A stretch of DNA of 6,060 nt, from positions 1-6,060 of the forward strand of contig CAKTZN010000112.1 of assembly GCA_934635545.1 (NCBI GenBank), in the 5' to 3' direction. Shown piece by piece: positions 1-5,302 of the stretch (position 1 is the stretch's first letter; each line of letters begins with the position of its first letter). The notes beneath the pieces were generated by a model. That model worked only from the letters and a program-made list of their open reading frames with translations, did no database searches and had not been told where the DNA came from. Source of the DNA: an uncultured Oscillospiraceae bacterium (GTDB lineage Bacteria > Bacillota > Clostridia > Oscillospirales > Oscillospiraceae). A program made the translations under genes and the position numbers.

Positions 1-881
1 GAGTCGTCCGGCTCGTTGGTGGTGAAGTTCTGCATCCACATGCCGGGGGCGGACAGGATCCGGGTCAGCTTATTGTCATGGGCGCCCACGGCGCGGTTGA
101 ACTCGTAGGTGATGCCCACCACAGGCACCAGCAGCAGCAGCTTCACGCCGATGCGCACCCAGATATTCTGCCAGTTGATGTAGGGGAACACGAGACTGGA
201 CACCAGGATGGAGACGATGATCACCACGAACAGGAAGCTGGTGCCGCAGCGGGGATGGTGCTTGGGCTGGATGCGGGCGTTCTCCACCGTCAGGGGCAAA
301 CCCGCCTCGTAGCAGAAGATGGTCTTATGCTCGGCCCCGTGGTAGCAGAACACCCGGCGCACGTCCTTCTGCTTGGAGCACAGGATGAGATAGGCCAGGA
401 AAATCAGCATCTTTACCACGCCCTCGATCAGGTTGTGCAGCGCCGCGCTCTGGGCATGGAACAGTCCGGCGATGAAGGTAGGCAGCAGCATGAACAGCAC
501 CAGCGTCAGTCCCAGGGACAGGATCACCGAGAAGGCCACCAGCACATTCTGCAGCTTTTCCGCCGGGACGTGCTTTTCCAGCCACTGGTCCAGCTTACTG
601 GGCTGGGTGCTCTCGTCATCGGGGAAGTAGTCCGCCGAGAACATCAGCGCCTTGACGCCGGTGATGATGGAGCTGATGAAGGTGGCCATGCCCCGGATGA
701 TGGGCCAGCCCAGAATGGGGAATTTATCCTTGATGAATTTCCGCTCCGTCACCTTGGTGACCAGCCCTTCGGGGGCGCGGACGACGATGGCGTCCTTTTC
801 CGGCCCGCGCATGAGGATACCCTCGATCAGCGCCTGGCCGCCGATGGTAGTGCGGAAGGTTTCTTGCTTTTTTTCTGCCAT
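1..881 (-). CDS. yqhQ: DUF1385 family membrane protein (YqhQ-like), C-terminal end outside window
   Basis: 293 codons are visible and the frame runs off the left edge without a stop. The family hallmarks are all present: GGQALIEGILMRGP at residues 14-27, YHGAEHKTI at 180-188, HHPRCGTSF at 208-216, and YE followed by a PGMWMQNFTTNEPDD tail at 279-293. Hydrophobic segments lie near residues 112-141, 155-168, 215-233 and 245-257, so this is a multi-pass membrane protein. The His/Cys/Glu-rich motifs between the helices could bind a metal, but that is inference, as the family has no function I can state with confidence. The tail motif is normally close to the C-terminus, so probably only a few tens of residues are missing. 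The ATG at 881 is chosen because AAAGGA lies just upstream and the promoter is a few bases further. In Clostridia this gene is often next to prmC/prfA, which may lie beyond the edge. Confidence 0.9.
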   Translation of the reverse strand, partial: MAEKKQETFRTTIGGQALIEGILMRGPEKDAIVVRAPEGLVTKVTERKFIKDKFPILGWPIIRGMATFISSIITGVKALMFSADYFPDDESTQPSKLDQWLEKHVPAEKLQNVLVAFSVILSLGLTLVLFMLLPTFIAGLFHAQSAALHNLIEGVVKMLIFLAYLILCSKQKDVRRVFCYHGAEHKTIFCYEAGLPLTVENARIQPKHHPRCGTSFLFVVIIVSILVSSLVFPYINWQNIWVRIGVKLLLLVPVVGITYEFNRAVGAHDNKLTRILSAPGMWMQNFTTNEPDD

Positions 882-899
882 GGGAGTTCCTTTCTTACA

Positions 900-927
900 A
901 GTATAGCACAAATTTTTCAGATTGCAA
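900..927 (-). promoter_or_regulatory. Promoter of yqhQ with extended -10
   Basis: On the minus strand, TTGCAA (922-927), a 16-bp spacer and TATACT (900-905) form a sigma-A-type promoter. TG one base upstream of TATACT gives an extended -10. The start site would fall near 893-894, leaving a leader of only about 12-13 nt that is almost all ribosome binding site (AAAGGA, 888-893). This makes yqhQ independently transcribed, although the kinase operon upstream has no visible terminator and could read into it. Confidence 0.7.
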
Positions 928-938
928 CACTTGTTCCA

Positions 939-2414
939 TCAATTCTTTTCTTTTTCGTGGTGGGCCCGGTGCCCGATGGGCAGGCGGATGGTGACGATGC
1001 AGCCGCCGCCCTTGGCGTTGCCGATGGCCAGCGTGCCGCCGTGAAGGCGGATGATCTCGTCGCACACCGCAAGGCCGATGCCGCTGCCCCGGGCCTTGGA
1101 GGAGCCCTTATAGAACTTCTCCTTCACATGGGGCAGATCCTCGGCCGGGATGCCGTGGCCATAGTCCCGGATGGTGATGATATAGTGATTGCCCCGGCGC
1201 ACCAGACGGGTATCGATCCGCCTGCCGCTGCCGCCGTGCTTGGCGGCGTTGTCCAGCACGTTGCAGAATACCTGCTTCAGCCGCTCGGAGTCGCCGGTGA
1301 TGGGCTCGTCATACGTATCGTCACAGCGGTACTCCAGTTGGATGCCCTGCTGCTTGAAGATCTCGTGATAGGTGTACACCGCGTCCTCGAACTCCGCTTG
1401 CAGGTCCACCTGCTCCAGGTGCAGGGTAAAGCGTCCGTCGGCGATCTTGGAGAAGTCCAGCAGCTCCTCCACCATGTTGGTCAGGCGGCCGGACTCCTTG
1501 ACGATGATGCTCAGGCCCCGGTGCAGGGACTCCGGATCGCCGCCCTCGTCCGCCAGCAGCGTCTCGCCCCAGCCGTTGATGGCCGTCAGCGGTGTGCGCA
1601 GCTCGTGGGACACCGAGGAGATGAACTCCGACTGCAGCTTCTCGTTTTCGCCGATCTTCATGGACATATCGTTGATGTTGTCCACCAGCTCACCCATCTC
1701 GTCGGCGTAGCGGTTGGGGATCTGATAGCCGTAGCTGCCGCCGGAGATCTGCTTGGCCGCCTCGCTGACGGCGGCAACCGGCGCCACGATGTTGTTGATC
1801 AGCAGCAGGCTGGAGATGACGATGACGAAGATCACCGCCGCCATGATAGCCAGGATGATCAGCACCGTCAGCAGCACCTGGCTGTCCAGGTTCCGGGTGG
1901 CGGTGACGAAGCGCATGACGCCCACCACGCGGCCATTGAACTTCAGAAGGCCCGAGGCGGCAATGATCTTTTCCCCCGTGGCGGGATCCACGCCGCGGAA
2001 GCTTTTCACCTGGCCGCTGCTGAGCGCGTCGGTGATATCCTTCGTGCCGGGGGCGGAGCCCACCATCAGGCTGCGGGTGGAGACCTCCACATGGCCGTTG
2101 CGGTCGATGAACTGCAGCTCGATATTGGCGCTGTCCTCGAAGCTGTTGGCGTAGAGGGTGGCGCTGCGGTAGTACTCGTCATAGCTGGTCATGGCGTAGG
2201 TGTTGAAATAGTCCGTACCGGCGGTGGCCTTGGCCTCCAGCGCGCTGCGGGCATTGGCGTAGTAGTTGCTGCCCAGGGCGATGGAGACCAGCGCGGCGAT
2301 CAGCACCAGAATGGTGATGACCGGCAGGATGCTGCTGACGATCCAGCGGCGGCGCAGGCCGATGGCCCGCCTGGGCTGTGCCGTCTGCTCCGGCAGCCCG
2401 GTCATTTTTGTCAC
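939..2414 (-). CDS. Membrane-bound sensor histidine kinase (HAMP, HisKA, HATPase)
   Basis: 491 aa. Transmembrane helix 1 is at about 25-48, then an outer domain of about 130 residues, helix 2 at about 180-208, HAMP at about 207-260, HisKA with SVSHELRTPLT (phosphoacceptor His270), and a HATPase_c domain. That last domain has an N box (Asn385, Asn389), a G1 box DYGHGIP (417-423), an F box KEKFYKG (431-437) and a G2 box GSGIGLAV (443-450), so all kinase motifs are intact. The outer domain has IDRNGHVEVSTRS (103-115) and resembles a single Cache/PAS-like sensor of the PhoR/WalK type; this is inferred from pattern only. The kinase should autophosphorylate and pass phosphate to the regulator encoded 36 bp upstream. 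The start is taken as GTG (2414) rather than ATG (2405) because the Shine-Dalgarno is correctly spaced only for GTG. The C-terminus ends in a charged His/Lys/Glu tail. The signal it detects cannot be read from sequence. Confidence 0.95.
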   Translation of the reverse strand: MTKMTGLPEQTAQPRRAIGLRRRWIVSSILPVITILVLIAALVSIALGSNYYANARSALEAKATAGTDYFNTYAMTSYDEYYRSATLYANSFEDSANIELQFIDRNGHVEVSTRSLMVGSAPGTKDITDALSSGQVKSFRGVDPATGEKIIAASGLLKFNGRVVGVMRFVTATRNLDSQVLLTVLIILAIMAAVIFVIVISSLLLINNIVAPVAAVSEAAKQISGGSYGYQIPNRYADEMGELVDNINDMSMKIGENEKLQSEFISSVSHELRTPLTAINGWGETLLADEGGDPESLHRGLSIIVKESGRLTNMVEELLDFSKIADGRFTLHLEQVDLQAEFEDAVYTYHEIFKQQGIQLEYRCDDTYDEPITGDSERLKQVFCNVLDNAAKHGGSGRRIDTRLVRRGNHYIITIRDYGHGIPAEDLPHVKEKFYKGSSKARGSGIGLAVCDEIIRLHGGTLAIGNAKGGGCIVTIRLPIGHRAHHEKEKN

Positions 2415-2420
2415 AGGTCT

Positions 2421-2430
2421 CCCCCTCCCT
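2421..2430 (-). promoter_or_regulatory. G-rich ribosome binding site fixing the kinase GTG start
   Basis: The minus strand reads AGGGAGGGGG, ending 6 nt before the GTG at 2414-2412. For the in-frame ATG at 2405-2403 the spacing would be 15 nt, too long, so the GTG is preferred. The lipoprotein gene at the head of the operon has the same arrangement (G-rich Shine-Dalgarno, 6 nt, GTG). Confidence 0.7.
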
Positions 2431-2450
2431 TCCGGTCAGTCCTTCCGGGG

Positions 2451-3140
2451 TCATTCACCCCATTTATAGCCAAAGCCCCACACTGTGGTGATATAGGTGG
2501 GGTTGGCGGTGTCGTCCTCGATCTTCAGCCGCAGGCGGCGGATGTTCACGTCCACGATCTTCAGCTCACCGAAGTAATCGTGGCCCCAGACGGTGTCCAG
2601 GATCTCCTCGCGGCTGAGAGCCTTGCCGGGATTCTCCATAAACAGCTTCATCAGGCCGTATTCCACCTGGGTCAGCTTCACCCGCTGGCCGTTTTTCTCC
2701 AGCGTGCGGTTGCGCAGGTTCAGGGTAAAGGGCGGGCTAGTCAGCTCGCCGGACTTCTCCTCCGGCTCCGCGCCGCCGCTGCGGCGCATCAGGGCGTCCA
2801 CACGGGCCGTCAGCTCAGCCGGGGAGAAGGGCTTGGTCACATAGTCGTCGGCGCCGGTCATCAGGCCGGTCACCTTGTCCATCTCCTGGGAGCGGGCCGT
2901 CAGCATGATGATGCCGATGGTGGCGTCGTTGGCCCGCAGGCGGCGGCACACCTCGAACCCGTCGATGCCGGGCAGCATCACGTCCAGCAGCGCCACCCGG
3001 ATGTCCTTCTGGGCCTTCAGCTTTTCCAATGCCTCCTCGCCGCTCTCCGCCTCCACTACCTCGTAGCCGGCGCGGCGCAGATTGATGACGATAAAGCCGC
3101 GGATATTGGCTTCATCCTCCAATACCAGTACCTTTCTCAT
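2451..3140 (-). CDS. OmpR/PhoB-family response regulator
   Basis: 229 aa, the usual size for the family. The receiver domain covers about residues 1-120, with the acidic pair Glu8-Asp9, phosphoacceptor Asp53 (ALLDVMLPGIDG), Thr81 (IMLTAR) and Lys103 (YVTKPFSP), so every catalytic residue is present. A short linker (SGGAEPEEKSGE) leads to the winged-helix DNA-binding domain at about 130-229, with LTQVEYGLMKLF, SREEILDTVWG, the recognition-helix stretch VDVNIRRLRLKIE and the terminal wing ending GFGYKWG. It belongs to the PhoP/WalR/PhoB class, which typically binds direct repeats spaced about 11 bp as a dimer; one such repeat lies upstream of the operon at 4592-4608. AGAAGGAG precedes the ATG at good spacing. 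The gene starts 21 bp after the lipoprotein stop and ends 36 bp before the kinase start. Target genes are unknown; it is probably the kinase's cognate partner. Confidence 0.96.
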   Translation of the reverse strand: MRKVLVLEDEANIRGFIVINLRRAGYEVVEAESGEEALEKLKAQKDIRVALLDVMLPGIDGFEVCRRLRANDATIGIIMLTARSQEMDKVTGLMTGADDYVTKPFSPAELTARVDALMRRSGGAEPEEKSGELTSPPFTLNLRNRTLEKNGQRVKLTQVEYGLMKLFMENPGKALSREEILDTVWGHDYFGELKIVDVNIRRLRLKIEDDTANPTYITTVWGFGYKWGE

Positions 3141-3161
3141 CGCGTTTTCTCCTTCTGTTCC

Positions 3162-4475
3162 TCATCTGTTGGAGGGCTGCCATGTGCCGACGGCCAGGTG
3201 GAAGCTGTCCTTCACCTGCTGCACGTCCACGTTGTACAGGCTGGCGCCCTCATACAGCTCCGCGGCGAAGCTGGTGCCCGGCAGGCGCCACAGCAGAAAT
3301 CTGTCACCCATCTCGGCACGGGTCTCCCGGTTCTCGTTGGTGATGGTGTACAGGGCCAGCACCTCCGTATCGTCCACATACAGCGTGACCTGGTTCTCTC
3401 CGGCCGCCGTTTCCTCTGTCTCCGCCCGGACGCGGTCCCACCAGTTGTCGGGCATCTGGAAGTACCAGCCGCCGCTCTGGCTGTGGTAGGTCTGTGTCTC
3501 CGGACGACCCCAGCCGGTGCGGGTATACTGCCACCACATGGTCAGGGTGTCGTTTCCGGTGCTCTCCTCATCCGGGAAGGGCACCTCGGTCACGCCGTCG
3601 TCATTCACGTCCTGGGGGATCAACTGGCGATAGGGCTGCGTCAGGGTGGATTTGCCCGTGGTCTCGTCCACCGTCAGGTTGGTCACGCCCCAATAGGCCT
3701 CCCACGTCAGGATATCCGTCACCGCCATGTTGTCGTCGTTGACGCCGGTGATGAACACCGCCGGGCGGCCGCCGGTCAGGTTGCCCTTTACCACGCTGCC
3801 GCGGTTGAGATCCGCCATGGTGCTGGACAGGCTGCAGTGGTACGTCACCGCCAGGATGTTCGTCTGCCAGGTATAGACCTCCGCCAGCGGCGTACCTTCG
3901 CTGTCACTGCGCATGACGAACAGGGCGGGCGGATCGTAGGAGTTCAGCTCCTGCACCACGAAGCGGGTATAGGGGCTGCTCATCAGGGGGATGGCCTCGC
4001 GTCCGATGTTATAGACCGCCACGTTCTGGACGGTGCTGCTGATCTTCCAGCCCACCACCAGCTCGTTCCGGCCATCGCCGGTGAGATCCTCGTAATACAC
4101 GCTGTCGATGCTGCTGCCGCTGCTCTCTACCGTGCACAGCAACTCATAGCCCTCGCCCAGCTTTTCAAACACCAGGATCTTCATGGGCTTCTCGTCGCTG
4201 GATTTGCGGAGGAACACCACCGCCTCCTGGGTGTCGTCGCCGTTGATATCCACCATCTGCACCGACTGGATGTTCTGCCCCGCCGTGGGCGCGGCGTATT
4301 CATACCCCTCGGAGATCAACTGCTCGATCTGCTGGCTCAGTCCGGTGTACTCATCCGGCACCTTGGGCAGGGTGAACAGATCCTCCACAGAGTTGTCCAT
4401 GCCGCACGCGCTCAATACACACAGCAGCAGCGCCAGCATCCACAGCAGCGCCGCCTGTCTGATCCGTTTTTTCAC
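3162..4475 (-). CDS. Secreted lipoprotein with FG-GAP/VCBS-like repeats, first gene of the two-component operon
   Basis: 437 aa from the GTG at 4475. The N-terminus is a lipoprotein signal: KKRIRQ, a hydrophobic core (8-20) and lipobox LSAC with Cys24 as the lipidation site. An ATG 22 codons upstream (4541) would put a non-hydrophobic extension before the signal and lacks a good ribosome binding site, so it is rejected. The mature protein holds Asp-rich loops of the FG-GAP/VCBS type, DINGDDTQE (76-84), DLTGDGRNE (130-138) and DVNDDGVTE (289-297), plus a degenerate GNLTGGRPAVFITG (231-244). The first two are followed by hydrophobic strands (AVVFL, LVVGW) as in beta-propeller blades, with possible calcium binding. 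The C-terminal 100 or so residues (SGGWYFQMPDNWW onward) look like a separate beta-rich domain I cannot name. It is anchored outside the membrane. Being first in the operon suggests an accessory sensor or an envelope function under the regulator's control; both are inference. Confidence 0.85.
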   Translation of the reverse strand: MKKRIRQAALLWMLALLLCVLSACGMDNSVEDLFTLPKVPDEYTGLSQQIEQLISEGYEYAAPTAGQNIQSVQMVDINGDDTQEAVVFLRKSSDEKPMKILVFEKLGEGYELLCTVESSGSSIDSVYYEDLTGDGRNELVVGWKISSTVQNVAVYNIGREAIPLMSSPYTRFVVQELNSYDPPALFVMRSDSEGTPLAEVYTWQTNILAVTYHCSLSSTMADLNRGSVVKGNLTGGRPAVFITGVNDDNMAVTDILTWEAYWGVTNLTVDETTGKSTLTQPYRQLIPQDVNDDGVTEVPFPDEESTGNDTLTMWWQYTRTGWGRPETQTYHSQSGGWYFQMPDNWWDRVRAETEETAAGENQVTLYVDDTEVLALYTITNENRETRAEMGDRFLLWRLPGTSFAAELYEGASLYNVDVQQVKDSFHLAVGTWQPSNR

Positions 4476-4481
4476 ACCTGT

Positions 4482-4493
4482 CCCCTCCCCTCC
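4482..4493 (-). promoter_or_regulatory. Ribosome binding site fixing the lipoprotein GTG start
   Basis: The minus strand reads GGAGGGGAGGGG, ending 6 nt before the GTG at 4475-4473. It supports the GTG as the start, and translation from there begins directly with the Lys/Arg-rich start of the signal peptide. Confidence 0.75.
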
Positions 4494-4533
4494 GGAGCAA
4501 TGGGCCTCACGGGCCGTTACATACCTTTTCAAC

Positions 4534-4544
4534 GGTATCATACC
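4534..4544 (-). promoter_or_regulatory. Candidate -10 of the lipoprotein/two-component operon inside a palindrome
   Basis: TATGAT on the minus strand (4537-4542) is the best -10-like hexamer upstream of the operon and would give a leader of about 55 nt. It lies inside an 11-bp palindrome, GGTAT-C-ATACC, and a further ATACC sits at 4521-4525. The hexamer at -35 spacing (TACCAA, 4560-4565) matches poorly, as expected for an activator-dependent promoter, but it also leaves the call uncertain. Confidence 0.35.
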
Positions 4545-4591
4545 ACATCTCCCCCTCTTTTGGTAGTCCCAGTTTTTCGATTTCCGTGGGA

Positions 4592-4608
4592 TTTACAGTA
4601 AATTTACA
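4592..4608. repeat. TTTACA-N5-TTTACA direct repeat, candidate response-regulator box
   Basis: Two identical TTTACA half-sites (4592-4597 and 4603-4608) are spaced 11 bp start to start, which is one helical turn. This matches the known layout of OmpR-family sites and closely resembles the B. subtilis PhoP half-site TT(A/T)ACA. The site also contains the palindrome GTAAATTTAC (4598-4607). It sits between the operon and the tRNA-Leu promoter, ending 1 bp before that promoter's -35. An AT-rich UP-like element for the tRNA promoter is the main alternative. Confidence 0.4.
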
Positions 4609-4609
4609 C

Positions 4610-4638
4610 TTGCAATTATCGCCGCCGTCCGGTATAAT
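4610..4638 (+). promoter_or_regulatory. Promoter of tRNA-Leu
   Basis: TTGCAA (4610-4615), a 17-bp spacer and a perfect TATAAT (4633-4638) form a strong sigma-A promoter. The start site is near 4645, about 8 nt before the first tRNA base, giving a very short 5' leader. Confidence 0.88.
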
Positions 4639-4652
4639 GTCTCTGTTCCAAT

Positions 4653-4739
4653 GCCGGTGTGATGGAATTGGTAGACGTAGTGGACTCAAAATCCACCGCT
4701 GGCGACAGCGTACCGGTTCGAGTCCGGTCACCGGCACCA
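4653..4739 (+). tRNA. tRNA-Leu (anticodon CAA), CCA encoded
   Basis: Acceptor arm GCCGGTG pairs with CACCGGC (4729-4735), followed by discriminator A (4736) and encoded CCA (4737-4739). The anticodon stem GTGGA/TCCAC encloses loop CTCAAAA, with anticodon CAA at 4687-4689, reading UUG. A long variable arm (CGCT...AGCG) marks it as class II, as expected for leucine. The T arm is CCGG-TTCGAGT-CCGG. The gene has its own promoter and terminator, so it is a single-tRNA transcript. The CAA-anticodon tRNA is suited to UUG codons, a minor leucine codon in GC-rich genomes. Confidence 0.97.
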
Positions 4740-4743
4740 GAAG

Positions 4744-4775
4744 CGCCCGACCTCCTGTGAGGCCGGGCGTTTTTT
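4744..4775 (+). terminator. Rho-independent terminator of tRNA-Leu
   Basis: CGCCCG (4744-4749) pairs with CGGGCG (4764-4769) and CCTC (4751-4754) pairs with GAGG (4759-4762), with one A-C mismatch between them and a CTGT loop. Six T follow at 4770-4775. It begins 4 nt after the CCA. Confidence 0.93.
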
Positions 4776-4823
4776 CTGCTTTTTCTATTAGTCTTACTGT
4801 TACCCGTTATAACATTCCATAGC

Positions 4824-4852
4824 TTTACTTTTCTTGTTAAATATTCTACTAT
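4824..4852 (+). promoter_or_regulatory. Possible promoter of the 76-aa membrane protein gene
   Basis: TTTACT (4824-4829), a 17-bp spacer and TACTAT (4847-4852) lie in a strongly AT-rich stretch after the tRNA terminator. Each hexamer matches four of six consensus positions. A start site near 4859 would give a leader of about 53 nt. Other register choices are possible in such AT-rich DNA. Confidence 0.4.
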
Positions 4853-4911
4853 ATAGACACAACAAGAAAACAACACCCCACATAAAACTACTTACTAAGG
4901 AGGAAACTACC

Positions 4912-5142
4912 ATGAAAAACATCTCTACTTACATCATGATCTCCATCGTCTCCCTCGTGCTGGTGGTGGCGACCGCCTTTTTGATGACCGCCGCCGACGC
5001 TCCCATCCGTGACGCCGGTATGTATCTGCCGCTGCTGTTCGGCGCCGTGTTCACCTGGAGCACCGCCAAGGCCAACCTGATGGAGCGCGACCGCGAGATC
5101 CGCAGCAACCGCGCCTTCACTCCCAGCCACGCCGCCGCGTAA
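4912..5142 (+). CDS. Small two-helix membrane protein, function unknown
   Basis: 76 aa, beginning MKNISTY. Two hydrophobic segments lie at about residues 8-27 and 36-54, joined by a short polar loop (ADAPIRDAG, 29-36). After the second helix comes a highly charged tail (KANLMERDREIRSNR, 53-67). By the positive-inside rule this tail is cytoplasmic, so both ends should face the cytoplasm. The start is secure: AAGGAGG (4897-4903) lies 8 nt before the ATG. Codon use is GC-rich like the neighbours. It sits alone between two terminators, so it is probably monocistronic. The near-consensus ribosome binding site and clean flanking signals argue for a real, well-translated gene. I do not recognise the family and assign no function. 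Confidence 0.82.
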   Translation: MKNISTYIMISIVSLVLVVATAFLMTAADAPIRDAGMYLPLLFGAVFTWSTAKANLMERDREIRSNRAFTPSHAAA

Positions 5143-5175
5143 CACTTACCTGACCATCTGTTTTCTCTCTCAAAT

Positions 5176-5219
5176 AAACGAGCAGCGCCCGGGTCATATG
5201 ACCCGGGCGCTGCTTGTTT
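5176..5219. terminator. Long palindromic terminator after the 76-aa gene
   Basis: A perfect 34-bp inverted repeat (5181-5214, centred on CATATG) is extended by one G-T and four Watson-Crick pairs to 5176-5219, giving an unusually long, GC-rich stem. AAAC on the left and GTTTC on the right are weak T tracts on the two strands. Position 34 nt after the stop of the small gene and before the next promoter fits a terminator, possibly working in both directions. Confidence 0.8.
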
Positions 5220-5232
5220 CTGGGGAAACATC

Positions 5233-5261
5233 TTGTTTTTTCAAGCGGCTGCTGATACAAT
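5233..5261 (+). promoter_or_regulatory. Promoter of the 202-aa membrane protein gene
   Basis: TTGTTT (5233-5238), a 17-bp spacer and TACAAT (5256-5261), with TG one base upstream (extended -10). The predicted start site, near 5268, falls after the ATG candidates at 5198 and 5264 and before the ATG at 5303, so it supports the latter as the true start. Confidence 0.65.
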
Positions 5262-5302
5262 ACATGTATCTTACGATCTATTTGCTCGACAAGGGAAAGC
5301 CT

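Noticed and set aside
2179..2469. Overlapping small frames on both strands around the regulator-kinase junction
   Set aside because: They are out-of-frame shadows of the kinase and regulator with no ribosome binding site of their own and no recognisable domains.
4476..4541. 22-codon N-terminal extension of the lipoprotein from ATG 4541
   Set aside because: The extension would sit in front of a normal lipoprotein signal peptide, overlaps the putative -10, and lacks a good ribosome binding site, whereas the GTG at 4475 has one at 6 nt.
78..4601. A 1507-codon open frame on the plus strand
   Set aside because: It lies exactly antisense, codon for codon, to four genes with clear protein families. 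Its translation is rich in His, Gln, Asp, Gly and Val without any domain, it spans intergenic gaps, and its start has no ribosome binding site. It reflects absence of TTA, CTA and TCA codons in the sense genes.
4653..4739. tRNA-Leu as an attachment site for an integrated element
   Set aside because: No integrase gene and no repeat of the tRNA 3' end was found in the window; the following genes have ordinary composition and signals.
4507..4876. Minus-strand frames (76 and 86 aa) with a GDRTRTGTLSPAVDFESTTSTNS-like stretch across the tRNA-Leu gene
   Set aside because: These are antisense translations of the tRNA-Leu gene, a familiar kind of spurious protein annotation. The tRNA structure, promoter and terminator explain the sequence.
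5198..5302. 35-codon N-terminal extension of the 202-aa protein
   Set aside because: It would begin in the centre of the terminator palindrome and mostly precede the predicted transcription start near 5268. The ATG at 5303 begins with a membrane helix and has a ribosome binding site.
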